From Fremontodendron californicum (taxonomy: Eukaryota > Streptophyta > Magnoliopsida > Malvales > Malvaceae), in contig JAULJL010000015.1 of assembly GCA_030761205.1 (NCBI GenBank), forward strand, positions 8,189,501 through 8,253,500: a DNA stretch of 64,000 nt, read 5' to 3'. Positions within the stretch are counted from its first letter, which is position 1. Each line of letters starts with the position of its first letter. The position numbers and the translations under genes are program-made. Below the pieces are notes generated by a model. It searched no databases. It had not been told where the DNA came from and worked only from the letters and a program-made list of their open reading frames with translations. This document shows positions 45,319 to 56,974 of this stretch, in pieces.

Positions 45319-47118
45319 ATGGTGAGGGAGGAAAGAGCAGAGTCATTTTACGCAAGGCTTCGGGAATCGGTTACGGCATCATCTCTCTCTCCTTTACTCA
45401 TATTCCCATCAACCTCTGATGTAGACTCTCTCTGTGCTCTCAAAATCATTTTCCACATTCTTGAATCTGATTCAGTCCGGTACTCGTGTTATCCGGTGTC
45501 TACTTTTCAAGAAATCCGAGAATACGCAGGTTCTGATTTGAGTTCTTCCTCTGAAGAGCCTGTCACGATACTTCTAATAAATTGGGGATGTCACCGTGAC
45601 CTCCAGAAGGATCTTAAGTTAGGACCCTCTGCTCGGGTTTTTGTTCTTGATAGTCATAGGCCGATTCATTTGCATAACTTGAGTGACCAGAATGATCAGG
45701 TGGTTGTTCTTTATACAAATGATGATGAGCGGTTGGCTGATCTGGCGTATGATTTTGAAGTTATGGAGTTGGCAAATGCTAGCTATTGTTTACATAATTC
45801 AGAGTTGGAAAGTGAAGAAGATGAAGATAGTGAAAGCGAAGATGAGGATGAAGATGAAGAGGAGGAAGGGGGACGTAGGGATGGGTCTAGGAAAAGAAGA
45901 AGAATGTCTTCAGAAGGTGAAGAAGAGCCAGCATCGCGGCGTTTTAAGAAATTCAAAAGGGATTATTATCGGATGGGAACTTTTCATGGTAAGCCATCAG
46001 GGTGTTTGATGTATGATTTATCACATTGTTTGAGGAAAAACACAAATGAGTTGCTTTGGCTGGCTTGTGTTTCGCTTGCTGATCAGTTTGTTCATGAGAG
46101 GCTAACAGATGAGAGGTATGAAGCTGGGGTTATGGAGCTTCAGCAGCATATTAACAGTTTAGGGAATTTGGATGCAGTTACTTCAGTGACTCTTAAAGAT
46201 GGGACCAAGGTTCGAGCACCTGATTCCTCAAGAATTGCTTATGAAGAAGAACCAAGACTTATGTTGTTAAGGGAGTGGAATTTATTTGATTCAATGCTGT
46301 GTTCCTCGTACATTGCTCCTAAATTGAAGACATGGAGTGACAATGGTATGAAAAAGCTTAAGCTTCTTCTTGCACGGATGGGGTTTGCGCTTGTGGATTG
46401 CCAGCAGAAGTTTCAGTACATGAATCATGAAGTAAAACAGAAGATGAAAGATCAATTTGAACAAATTTTGCCTGAATATGGACTTAATGATTTTTACTAC
46501 AAAAGTTTCTTGCGTCTTCATGGTTATACTTCAAGGGTTTCGGCTGCAGACATGGTATATGGAGTTACTGCACTGCTTGAATCATTTGTGCAATCAGATG
46601 GCTTTTGTGCTTCGAAGCAGTTTGGGGTGGCATATGATGCATTGTCCCTAAGTAATCTTGATAAGCTGAAAGCTGGAATGGAACAAGCAATCAAGATACA
46701 AAGGGCTATTCTTAGGCAAGGAAGTGCTGCAATAACAAAGAGTGGCTGTATCAGGAGTGGGAGAAAGTTTAGGTGGGTGAAGCTAGAAGATTCGATAGAT
46801 ACAAAGCTGTTGGGTCACCCCCAGGCTCTGACTAAGTTCTGCTACTTTGTAATGGATGCCTTGAAGGAGAAAGGAGCTAGATTGAAGCCTTTGCTTTGTG
46901 CCTGCATATCACAAGAGGCAGCTAAGGTGTTGATTGTTGGGGTCTGTGGAAAGCCTCGCCTTGGAGCACTTCAAGGGAATGCGTTTGGTCTTGCATTCAG
47001 GAATGCTGCCGAGGAAACTGGAGCTGAATTCTTCCATGAGCTCTTTGAATCTTCATGGATTGTGTTGGATGCAGGTGCTGTTAATTCCTTCATGGTCAGA
47101 TTAACTGAAAAGCTTTGA
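45319..47118 (+). CDS. CDC45: CDC45 DNA replication initiation factor, 599 aa, single coding exon
   Basis: Component of the CMG helicase (Cdc45-MCM2-7-GINS) that unwinds DNA at replication forks in the nucleus. It is an uninterrupted frame of 599 codons, matching the length and intron-free coding region of plant CDC45. The N-terminus has the DHH-like fold landmarks: LLIFPSTSDVDSLCALKI, VTILLINWGCHRDL and RVFVLDSHRPIHLHNL. A characteristic acidic loop (ESEEDEDSESEDEDEDEEEE, about residues 164-184) precedes the basic SRKRRRMSSEG and FKKFKRDYYRMGTFHG. The C-terminal half retains DQFVHERLTDERY, LARMGFALVDCQQKF and LYGYTS-like LHGYTSRVSAADM, and ends ESSWIVLDAGAVNSFMVRL. The start ATG is the first in the frame and gives the conserved MVREERAESFYARLRE. 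Confidence 0.97.
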   Translation: MVREERAESFYARLRESVTASSLSPLLIFPSTSDVDSLCALKIIFHILESDSVRYSCYPVSTFQEIREYAGSDLSSSSEEPVTILLINWGCHRDLQKDLKLGPSARVFVLDSHRPIHLHNLSDQNDQVVVLYTNDDERLADLAYDFEVMELANASYCLHNSELESEEDEDSESEDEDEDEEEEGGRRDGSRKRRRMSSEGEEEPASRRFKKFKRDYYRMGTFHGKPSGCLMYDLSHCLRKNTNELLWLACVSLADQFVHERLTDERYEAGVMELQQHINSLGNLDAVTSVTLKDGTKVRAPDSSRIAYEEEPRLMLLREWNLFDSMLCSSYIAPKLKTWSDNGMKKLKLLLARMGFALVDCQQKFQYMNHEVKQKMKDQFEQILPEYGLNDFYYKSFLRLHGYTSRVSAADMVYGVTALLESFVQSDGFCASKQFGVAYDALSLSNLDKLKAGMEQAIKIQRAILRQGSAAITKSGCIRSGRKFRWVKLEDSIDTKLLGHPQALTKFCYFVMDALKEKGARLKPLLCACISQEAAKVLIVGVCGKPRLGALQGNAFGLAFRNAAEETGAEFFHELFESSWIVLDAGAVNSFMVRLTEKL

Positions 47119-47379
47119 TGTAACTGTATTGTTCTCAAAAGGAAAACATTTCTTCATTACTTTAAATGAGTAATTTTTTAGCTTGTTTCGAATAATTCAT
47201 ATATAAAAATCTAATTTAACTTCCTCAAGCATGGTTACTTTCTTCCTTTATCCCCTTTTTCTTCTGATCATTAACTAATCAGCTGAAGATTGATCATTGA
47301 AGAGGAGCTGCATATGATATGATAATCTCATCCTTTGACAAACCCCACCTCTGATAAACCTTCATCTTAGATTCTCAGG

Positions 47380-47808
47380 TCGACTTCTTGAGATCACCTA
47401 AGGTTGAAATTGCTGCAATAAAGACCCATCTCGAAGGTTTCGAGTCCCATTTCTCTAATCTCCTCAACAATCATACAAAATGCATAACGTTTGCAGCATG
47501 CTGCGACTGCTTCATTGCTTTAACTTCTTTTACATCATCAAGAAGCACACTTCTTCAGGAAATCGTGATAAGTAGATGTGGGTTTGACAAGAGTCCTATT
47601 GAAATGATAGGTAGTCCAACAGAAAAGAAAAACTCAAATCTTGAGCAAAATCTTTCCAGGTTCCTTTACAAGCACTCTTGGTTGAGCTGAGAAGGTTAAG
47701 GACTGAAATCTGAATCTGATTTCTCAGAACTTCCAAAACTTTTAACTTCTTGGAGATAAATATAGCAGATTCTAAAGACAAACCACATGAGTTTATGAGG
47801 TAAGACAT
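47380..47808 (-). pseudogene. mTERF-family fragment, frameshifted
   Basis: On the minus strand the translation matches plant mTERF proteins (organellar nucleic-acid-binding helical repeats). MSYLINSCGLSLESAIFISK resembles the family's SYLINSCGLSPESA opening, followed by VLNLLSSTKSACKGTW. After stops and frame changes come NRTLVKPTSTYHDFLKKC and, further down, EEIREMGLETFEMGL, which corresponds to the KEVKEMGF segment near an mTERF C-terminus. The middle motifs are deleted or garbled, so this is a shrunken relic, tail to tail with CDC45. The open frame on the plus strand at 47388-47690 is its shadow. Confidence 0.65.
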
Positions 47809-49361
47809 TGTAAAAGAGTGAACTTGTTCATCTTTTTTGGCTTCTAATGATCTTGTAAATAATTTAATAGCTTTCTCATTTTGATAAATTTTAGTATTTA
47901 TTTTTTTTTCTCAAAATTATAATATTACTTGATACTATTTTTTTAGTTTATTTAGTAAATTCATTATTTCATAAATGATTTTTTATGTTAAAAACTATCA
48001 AAGCAAATAAATATATTTTTTTATAACAAGTATTTTAAAAATGTTTTTAAGATTAATTAATATATTGTTTATAATAATAATTTTATATAATTTTTAATAT
48101 AGTGCATGAAAATATTATTTTATATAATCAATAACTTATATTCATTAATAAAATCCTAAAATAAAATTCATAATCATAGGGGATATAGAAAAAATTTGAC
48201 TCTAAAAAATATAGAACTTGGAAGCGCCACGCGCTGCATATGCAAGCACACGTATATGAATATAAAAACATCACGCCACGTGGAGACTCTTCAAGCTCAC
48301 ACCGACCGCGCGTGTAAGAAAACAAACGATTTCCACGTTTGTGCGTTGCAGTTTCTCTCCATCCGTTCATACTTCTTGGAATTCTTTACCTGTTTAAAAA
48401 CCCTAGACGGGAAGATGTTCACATGGTTTCTTTCTCCGCTTCGCTCGATTTTCGTTTTTTTGGAAAATTTTTGAATTCTCGGAGCGATTTGATTTCACCA
48501 GGATTTCAAGGTACGACTTTTTATCTCTCATACTCCCTCTCTTATCAACCTGTTTTTTCTTTTCCAATTCTTTTTGATTCGATGTATTATTGTCCTGATT
48601 GATGTTCCGTTGTTAAGATTTGGGGATTTTTTAAGCTACATTTTTTCTATTCGATTGATGTCTGTTCTTAAATGAAATTCGATTAAATTTCTTAAATTTT
48701 ATATTCTTATTCGATTATCGGTTGATCATAGTTGATTGCTTGTCGATTTTTTTATCTTTTCAGTGGTTCAAGTTTGGATTTTTATTAAATTTATGCCCCT
48801 TTGTAGAACAATGATTTTATGTCCCGTAGTTTTTACTAATTTTGTTTAATAAACTAAATCGAACTGGAGATATGGTGATCAGTAGTTCAACTCATTTGTT
48901 GCTATTTGGACTTTCAAGGAAGCAAAGTTTGTGAAAAAGGCCTTATTTTTTTTATGCTAAAATAGTATTCTAATTTCTAATTAGTAATTACTATTCCCAT
49001 GTCTCTCTCACTTCTTTTATTAAAAAAATTCAAACAATAAAGTGTCTGTCTCTGCATTTTCTGGATTTTTTCAAGTTCTAAAACACGAGGTTTGTTTGCT
49101 TTGGAGGTGGTGCTGTTCTGATTGAACTCTTTATGTGTAAATGTAATTTGCAAGTTTCTTAGACTTTCCACTGTCATTTTTCTCATGAAACCAATTGAAT
49201 TTTTTCGCACTCAAATCAAGTAAAAGAATTGTTTGCTTTTAGTGAAAACTTGATACAATATTTATGGTGAATATATCTCAGGAAGTTGTTTTTTTAGTGT
49301 CTTTTAGGTTTTATTGAGGCTGCAGTCTTTGGATGGTACTTTGAAAATTCATAAGCAGAGA
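47809..49361. other. Intergenic plus 5' UTR and leader intron of the RING gene
   Basis: At 48025-48160 there is a degenerate family B-like copy (AACAAGTATTTTAAAAATG to TTAATAAAATCC). From about 48340 the sequence looks like a plant leader, with a CAAG/GTACGA donor at 48510 and acceptors such as TCTTTTAG near 49307. This suggests one 0.8-kb 5' UTR intron before the RING gene ATG. No other gene. Confidence 0.5.
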
Positions 49362-51855
49362 ATGAGCACTCTTGAAGTGAGGGGGCCTTCTCTTAGAGGG
49401 TATCGACGGAGGAAGGCAGTACTTGATCTGAATGTTCCTCCCAGTGAAATGAGGGAACAGGAGGGTACTTCGCAACAGGCTGGGTACGAGGAACTGACTA
49501 GCCAACCCGTACAGCCTGCATCACCTGCTACTATTGATGTTGAGGCTATTGATGATGATGTAATTGAATCATCTGCTAGAGCTTTCGCAGAGGTATGCTT
49601 CTCTTGCTCAATTATGTTTTGTTTTCACTTTAACTTTACATGAAATCTGTTTTTATGGATTCATTTGCATCATGATGATTGTTATTAATTTTTTTTGTGA
49701 TTTTATATTAGGCTCAAAACAATTCAAGGAGGAGCCGAGGAAGGACTGTTGTTGATGCAGATTCAGGTAGTTAAATTTATGAGGGAATGACGTTTATAAT
49801 ATTTTCTTTTACATCATGTCCTACCTGCATTGTCATATGCATGTTGCATAGCATAACCTTTTTTTGATGCTCTACCTTGTAAAGTCATTCTATTTATCTT
49901 CATGAGGTCAAAAGGTTACCTGTTAATTACATTGTCGAGGCCCCATTAACGTCAGAATCTTAAGGTAGCTATCCTGTAGATTTCAATCCCTGTCTTTAGA
50001 TTTCAATCCCTTTCTTGATTTAGGTGCTTCATTATTTTTGTGAGTTTCAGGGTCCTTGGGACAAATTAGCCTACCCTAAAATTGTTGAATATAAGGAATT
50101 GTAGTTCATTTTTTCATATTCGAAATAAGACAGATTAGAAGCAAAACAATCACACTCCAGTTAACCAAACACAATATAATCCAAGTGAAAATTTAGGTGA
50201 CCCTATTTGCCTTGCAATTGATTAGAAGAAGCTGATGGATCAAATACTTCTTTATGTAATTTGGAGAATTGCATCTAAAATGGAAATAAAACAGGAGGTA
50301 CTGTTAGTAATTTTACATTTTTACTTTGCTTTTTGATGTCCATATTTTCTCAGAATATCTATTTGGTGTGGTTGTTGTATATTAAGAATTAGTAAGCATT
50401 GAGCACTAAACTCTTATAGGGCTGTTTGGCCTGACTGAAGCTTCTGTAAGAATGGTTGTTCGAGATGTCGAGTAGAGTTGTTCTAAAAGCGTTGTAAAGA
50501 GAAGTTACAATAGCGTTTGGCAAACTCAATGCAAAAGTGCTGTAGAATATTGAAAACTATTTAGTATTGTTTCTGTATATTTTTAATAAATGAAAAAATA
50601 AAATACTTAACTTTATTAAAATCAATCACAAGTTTTTAGATGAATGAAATAAATAAAATAAAGAGATATTTTTGTTAATTAAAAATAAAGACAAATAAAA
50701 TCAATAGAAAAATTTGACCAAATAAAAAGATTAATGTTAAATAATATAATTTTCCATATAATTTTATGAATTATTGAAGGGTAACGTGAGAATGTAAAAA
50801 AAAAAAAAAACTTTAAATATTTGTTACTTTTTCACTTTTTGGAAAAGCTTCGATTTATAGCTTCATTCCCTTGTCTAAAAGCTTAAATGAGCTTCCCTCG
50901 TAAGCAAATTTTTTTATAATTTCGAGAACCAAAGACCTGACTTCTGCTTTTATATAGTAGAAAAGCTCTTCCATAAGTTAGGCCAAGCACCTACTTGGTC
51001 TACTAATATTTGATAACTTTGTAATCTTTACTAGTTTGTTGAGGGGATTGTAGTATATGCACAATTCTCTGGTTTTTAAAGCTAGCTGTTTGCCCTTATT
51101 CGGGGCCTGTGGCTTGTGAGTGGGGTTTACTTAGATGTTATTTCTTTGCAACTTTGTGCCCAATCCAATCTTATGTTACTTGTGTGAGTGCATATGTCAA
51201 CCAATTTAGAGACTGGTGGTTCTTTATTTACTTCATTTATTCTTTGTAGTTGAACCCTATATTACTCAGTGTTTCAAGTTGGTGTAGCTCACATCTCTCA
51301 CTTCCAGGCCGGCCGGCTAGGTCAACTAATAATAATCAGAACAGGCGCAGAAGACTTCCTCCGAGCCCAAGTGTTATCAATTGTGATCATTATATCAATT
51401 TGGAAAGCACTACACTGTCTATGGTAAGAGCTCTTTCTCTTGGTGCTTTATTCAAAAGATGTAATGTAAAATATTTTCAAGGAAAAATATACATATTTGG
51501 CTGGTCATCAGATCTAAGACATTGTGACCGGACATCTCTTTTTTTTGTCCATGCATGCGTGTTCATGTAGGTGCATCTCTGGTTTTTATTAAATTTATGA
51601 ATGTTTTAGACTCGCTAAGTATTTTATGGGCAGGTCGAGGAAATTATAAAGCCGCAGCCACCTCCAAAGGAACCAACCTTCAATTGTCCAATTTGCATGG
51701 GTTCATTAATCGAGGAGATGTCAACAAGATGTGGGCATATTTTCTGCAAGGCATGCATTAAAGCTGCAATAGCTGCACAGGGAAAATGCCCAACTTGCAG
51801 GAAAAGAGTCACTGTGAAGGAACTAATTAGGGTCTTCCTTCCATCAGCTAGTTGA
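49362..51855 (+). CDS. RING-finger E3 ligase resembling RNF4/SUMO-targeted ubiquitin ligase, 207 aa
   Basis: Exons 49362-49592, 49712-49766, 51308-51423, 51634-51855; phases close exactly. The C-terminal C3HC4 RING is complete: Cys152, Cys155, Cys167, His169, Cys172, Cys175, Cys186, Cys189 (NCPICMGSL, STRCGHIFCKACI, GKCPTCRKRV). As in RNF4 it sits at the extreme C-terminus and ends with a short hydrophobic tail (ELIRVFLPSAS). The N-terminal half is disordered, with an RGYRRRKAVLDLNVPP motif and acidic/hydrophobic stretches that could act as SUMO-interacting motifs (ATIDVEAIDDDVIESS; HYINLE). E3 activity is expected from the RING; the SUMO-targeting role is inference from architecture. Intron 2 holds a MITE-like insertion. 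Confidence 0.88.
50418..50995. mobile_element. hAT-type MITE-like element in intron 2 of the RING gene
   Basis: The left end TAGGGCTGTTTGGCCTGACT and the complement of the right end TAGGTGCTTGGCCTAACTTA are inverted matches. The interior has no coding capacity and shows several AAGCTT-type words in both orientations. No exact target duplication found. Confidence 0.6.
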
Positions 51856-53470
51856 ATATGAACTTCATGCCCAACTAGTAACGTAAGTTTACGATTCTAT
51901 ATCTTTATTTGTAGGTTAAAATTTCATTAGGCAAAGAAAATGAAATCATAGGTTGTGAAACTGAATTATGTTTGTACCGTGAATATTCATTGTGGAAGAT
52001 GTGCCTCGTGCTTGGATGCTGTTATTTTCATGGATGAGGGTTTTAATGAAATCTGTCTGATATGTTACTCTGCTATTTTTCTAAAGCATTTTGTTTACTT
52101 TGATGTTCTTTCAGTTTTGTTGATATGTGGCAGCTTTTAAATTATGTTTTGATGATATGATTGTTATCTTATTTCAGGGATAATACAAACTGCCCTTGAA
52201 AAGATAAAAGAATCAATTGATTCGGCGTGTCAGTGGAGCTAATTTTGTAATTTCTGACATGGTATGCAGTTTTATAACTATGTTTTAGTGGACAATCTTT
52301 TTGATTAGTTATCTGAGCATTTGCTTTCCCAGATGCATGCAAATCTGCTAGTTGATAACTTGTGCTGCTCAGCTTCATTGTTATTAAGATTTTGCTAATG
52401 AGTATTCTAAGAGTACTCTTATATAATATATCCTTATCAAAAGCTTTGAAAATGTTGGTGCCATCACCTTTAGTCACTTCTGTTGGCTGTCCATTGGGTT
52501 TATTCAACGCTGCCCCACCTTTAGGTGCTCCATGGAAGGCAAAAGACCTCCGCAGCATCCTCCAAACCAAGGTGGCTTGAACAAGGGAAGTGGCCAACCA
52601 AATAAAGGAAGACCCCTAGGACCAAGGAGACTTTGGGGGCTGTAAACTTCCATCTTTGGCTGGCATGTCCCTCCTCCTTTCGATCAGAAAAATTGCCATA
52701 AGAAAGAGAATGAGAAGGAATGTTGCCTCCGCAATTTTCTTCTCCATATCGACTATTGCCACTGCCCTTCACTCTCTTGCATGGAGATTGGAGAGTACTC
52801 TTCTTCCATTCCAACCCCGTTTTATAGTGCAATTCTGATGTTTTATTTACTTTATTCGGGGGTTATAATTATTGCATTATTATTATGCAATAGGGAGTTT
52901 GGTTCTTTTAGAAACCTTCGGATAATATGGCTACCCAATCTTGGCTATGGCAGGAGTTGGAACTAATTAACGCTACAGAACCCAGCATCTGGTTTAAATG
53001 TTTACGTCTTAGGATTGTCGTAGATGAAAATTTTAAGCACCTTCATTGATGGCTATGGTCCTCCAAGATTAAATTGGTCGAAATCCCTGCTTTGGAATTA
53101 AGCATATTTCAATTTCCGTGGAATCTTCTGATGTCTAAATTAAGCTTTTGGAAGTGAAGATGAACTAGGTAGAAATGTCCATCTCACGTCACTTCTCCCA
53201 CTGAAGAGCTAGAGCTGCCTTCGTGCATGCAAAAATATGTATAAAATCCATGCAAGAAATTTTAATGCTTTTCTCAATTCACATGGAAGATTGGATTGTT
53301 TAAAGACGAAAGTTTTTATTCTTCAATCAATTTAAATAGTAGTGATCAATTAAATATAAATTAAACAAAAAAATTACTCATAAAACCTTGGTAATAAACG
53401 TTAGGCTAATGCACTTAAATATTTGGTTCAATAATTAGTACATAATCTCCTTACTGAAAGAATAGAAGTT
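51856..53470. other. RING gene 3' region and downstream interval
   Basis: Contains the likely 3' UTR, then at 52385-52430 a short family B end (GATTTTGCTAATGAGTATTC). At about 52440-52640 lies a more GC-rich stretch that reads as open frame in more than one phase (for example KRPPQHPPNQGGLNKGSG on the plus strand) but has no recognisable domain or start. It could be decayed coding sequence. No gene is called. Confidence 0.4.
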
Positions 53471-53580
53471 CGTTAACTGAGCTTTGGCTTAGTTGACACC
53501 CGGTGTTTAAGAAAATGCATGTGGATCATGGTGTTGTCCGTCTCAGGTTCAAGCTCCAGCATTCTCATTCAGCAAGGTAA
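53471..53580 (+). mobile_element. tRNA-related SINE-like sequence
   Basis: An A-box-like TGGCTTAGTTG and a B-box-like AGGTTCAAGCTCC lie about 60 bp apart. The tail is undefined, and a further fragment with GAGTTTGAATCTC follows at about 53650. Confidence 0.45.
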
Positions 53581-53799
53581 AATTAGAGTAGGAGGGTCAA
53601 TGTGGTTGATTCAGTTAATTGAATATTTATTTGCGTTTTAACAAATATTAGAGTTTGAATCTCAATAGCAATCTCATTTGATAGGTGATTTGTAAGTACT
53701 AATATTAGCCTTTTTTGAAGTCTGTGGCATGCACTGACCTTAGACTGAGATAGTCTCCTCTAATCTAAATTTTTTTTTACTAAAAAAAAAAAAAATAGA

Positions 53800-54140
53800 G
53801 TAGGGGGATTAGAGGTATTTATGGGTTCGATCGGGTCAGGTTAAATCTGGTTGACATGTTTAAAATTATGTCTAAAGTTTGATCTAGTTCGTCCATTCGA
53901 ATTTAACTAAGTTAATTTACTATTTAAAATAAAATTAAAAAATTAATATTAATATTTTAACACTTTTTAAATATATTTTAAAATTAAAATTAAATAGAAC
54001 TAATTTTTATTAATAAAATAAAATTTTGAATTGAGCTGGATTCGAGTTTACAAATCTTTGTTTAGGATTCCGTATAAGTCAAACTCGATTTGTAATCTTG
54101 ATATATGACTGGATCTATAATCATGTCTAAAAAAGATAGG
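53800..54140. repeat. Family D-like degenerate repeat
   Basis: GGGTTCGATCGGGTCAGG at the left, an AT-rich middle, and GAGCTGGATTCGAG to the right. Layout as in the other family D-like copies; boundaries uncertain. Confidence 0.45.
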
Positions 54141-54447
54141 TTGGTGCTAAATGTGGTAAAAAAAAGATTTTTTTTCAAATATTTTTTTTTTTATAAATCG
54201 TGTTGAACTCAAAATAGTTTAAAAAAAAAAAATCGAAATGGAGCCTAAAGACTTTTCAAAAGCCTGCTCAACCTATATGGGCTATCAGCCTTTAATGGGC
54301 CGAATCATTTATAAAAAAAATGCAAAATACATAAAAAGCTAAAAAACGTGGAATAACCGAATAAGCCCTTGAAAAGTGAACCCCTTCGCCCGACCGAAAA
54401 AGAAAACATAAAAGAAAAAAAGATAAGAAGAAAGTTCCATTTTCCCA

Positions 54448-55843
54448 ATGGCTCCAGACAGTAACAAAAGGAAGAGGCCGAACATTTTGGTGACGGGCAC
54501 CCCTGGAACTGGCAAAACGACGACGTGTTCTGCTCTAGCGGAGGGAAGCCAGCTCCTCCACGTCAATATTGGGGATTTGGTCAGGGAGAAAAACTTGCAC
54601 GACGGCTGGGACGACGACCTCCAGTGCCACATCATCAACGAAGACCTCGTAATTCCACTACTTCCCTTACGCCCTCTAACCATATAATTTCTTGATTTAT
54701 TTTTAGTATTTTTTGAGTTTTATTAATTTAGAATTTTTTGGATAGTAGTAAGTTATTTAATTGAGGTAAAAAGAAATTAACAACGAGCAGGTTTTGGAAT
54801 TGGATATAAGTTTGAATTTAAGAAATAAAGAGTGCATAAAATTGGAAATCTTAGGTTGCGTTTCGTTGTGACTTTGCTAGTTTGTAATTTGTTTATACAT
54901 TTCAATAAGAAAGTAAAAAGCATTTTTGAATTCATGTTTGCCCTATTTTTTTTTTCTTTCTATTTCCTTATTTTTGTTACTACTACTATTTTTTTTTTTT
55001 TCGTGGATATGGTTATTTGATTTTTCCTTCGCTTTATATTAAATATGAGAAAGCAAATTTTCCAATATAGCAAATAAAAATTAGCAACCAAACGGAGTCT
55101 TAAATATTGTTTGGTGGACTTTGATTCGATATCTCATTTACTATGTTTTTCACACCCCTTTTTGTTTCAATTTATGGGTTTGTCTGTTGTTGTTAGTTAA
55201 TGCTTAGTTTCTAGTCCTTTAGCTTCTAGTTTGTTTTCTATTATAGAGATTTCTCTCTCTATATTTGGTGTCTATTCATGGGTTTTGCTTGTTTTTCGAC
55301 AATGAATAAAGTCCATGAAAGAAAGTGTATTTTGTAATAATAAAAAATATGTTGCTTGATAATTTTCAAACAATAAACAAGTCGATTAGTAGTATGCATT
55401 TGATTATAATGTGTCGAATTATGAAGGTTTGTGATGAGCTTGAGGATGTGATGGAAGAAGGGGGAAACATTGTAGATTATCATGGTTGTGATTTCTTTCC
55501 TGAACGATGGTTTGATCTTGTGGTGGTGCTTCAAACCGACAACACCGTGTTGTATGATCGGTTGAGTAAGAGGTACCAATGTGTTGTCCATATGATTGAG
55601 TTTCCAGTTCATTTACTTGGGTTTTTTTGTCTCAAAAACTCGTATTTTTCTGTCAGAGGTTATGAGGGTGCTAAGCTTTCAAACAATATAGAGTCTGAAA
55701 TCTTTCAAGTTTTGCTGGAGGAGGCAAAAGAAAGCTACCCAGAGGAAATTGTTATAGCTCTAAAGAGTGATAATATTGAGGATATCACTCGAAATATTGC
55801 GACTATAACAGATTGGATCAGGATTTGGTCCCCAACATCTTGA
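54448..55843 (+). CDS. AK6: Adenylate kinase isoenzyme 6 (AK6/Fap7), 177 aa, three exons
   Basis: Nuclear NMP kinase/ATPase that acts in late 40S ribosome maturation. Exons 54448-54648, 55427-55572, 55657-55843; summed length is in phase. The P-loop GTPGTGKTT spans residues 17-25. The core follows: LLHVNIGDLVREKNLHDGWD, then the family signature NIVDYHGCDFFPERWFDLVV, DNTVLYDRLSKRGYEGAKL and NIESEIFQVLLEEAKESY. It ends IWSPTS. The acceptor at 55426 is purine-rich and weak by eye; it is chosen because VCDELEDVMEEGG follows in phase. Intron 2 is 84 nt, in frame and free of stops, so its retention would add 28 residues rather than truncate. Confidence 0.93.
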
Positions 55844-56974
55844 ATGAGTATAGTTTTTGTAATATGCCCTGCCTATGCTGCTTCAGCCTTCACCACATGA
55901 AAGAAGCTGCAATGAGCATTTTCATGGATTTACTCTCGTGTATTCTCTTTTGAGCATTGCTTTTAGTTTCTATAGCTTTTTAAGTTTTAGTTCAAATATG
56001 AACTCAATTAATTTTTGGTAGTTTGGTTATTTTCATGGATTATCTCAGGGTTCTGAATGTATGGGATTGTAATTTTGAATTGAGTGTTTTTATCAATGGT
56101 GTGTAGTTGATAGTTCAAGGATGTATGGTGACAGTAAATAGACCATTATTTTGCAGGTTTTCCTTTTTTACATTTTTCCTGGTCCTTTTTCTACCTGTAG
56201 AAGAAATATTTACTTATTTTTTTATACTCGACTTTTCTTAGCAATGTACTCGATAGGTATAAAACAAAGCGTTTTATGGGACGACAGGTGACTGTGATAT
56301 AGAGATCCAAGTAATGCTGAGTATAGTACCTTTTACTATTGTACTTTCTTATGCTTTTTAAGACAAATTGTTTTAAAACAATCTTTGTCAGAATTCATAT
56401 ATGTATACAATGTAAAATGGGTTGCTATTCGAAATTTTATGAAACGCATGCAAACTATATAATACTACTAGTAATATTTTAACATTTTTATTTCTTTATA
56501 CCCTTCTCAACGCTTTGATTAAGTTTTTTATATCGGAGAAAGAATGTGCAAAAAGTGTAATTTCCGGTCTTGGGATTACTAGTAATATTTCTCACTCTTG
56601 TTTTTCAGAAATTATGTCGTACTACCAAATCTCGATGGTAGAAGGATATTTGCCATCCCTGGCTGCTTCCATGGTTGTTCCATTGGACATGATGAAGCTA
56701 GGAGGTGTAGAATAGAAGAGCTCCAGCTTCTTACTCAAACTACAAAAAAATGCCCACTTTTCTCAATTACTGTTTTCTTTCTCACATTGGTTGGGACGTT
56801 AGGGTCCATGCAATGGGATAAGAATAGAACAATGAAGAGAAATAAAAGTGGGCTCAATGGCATTATCACTACGGGGCCATCTTGAGCACCAAGTAGTATT
56901 CCTAAGGGAAAAAAATCTACCAGAAATGGGGAACTATAAACAATTCCGAACCTGAAATGCACAATAGTTACCAC
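55844..56974. other. AK6 3' region and gene-free interval
   Basis: No gene recognised. Open frames around 56515-56885 (for example GYLPSLAASMVVPLDMMKLG) have no family I know and no splice structure I can support. Confidence 0.4.

Noticed and set aside
47388..47690. 100-codon plus-strand frame after CDC45
   Set aside because: The minus strand of the same stretch carries mTERF similarity, so this frame is its shadow.
55325..55426. Start of the AK6 exon 2 frame at an ATG-like upstream codon
   Set aside because: The P-loop exon at 54448 is required for the family and splices in phase at 55427; the upstream codons are intronic.
56515..56885. Possible small gene between AK6 and the trypsin-fold gene
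   Set aside because: Overlapping short frames without domain, conserved motif or splice support.
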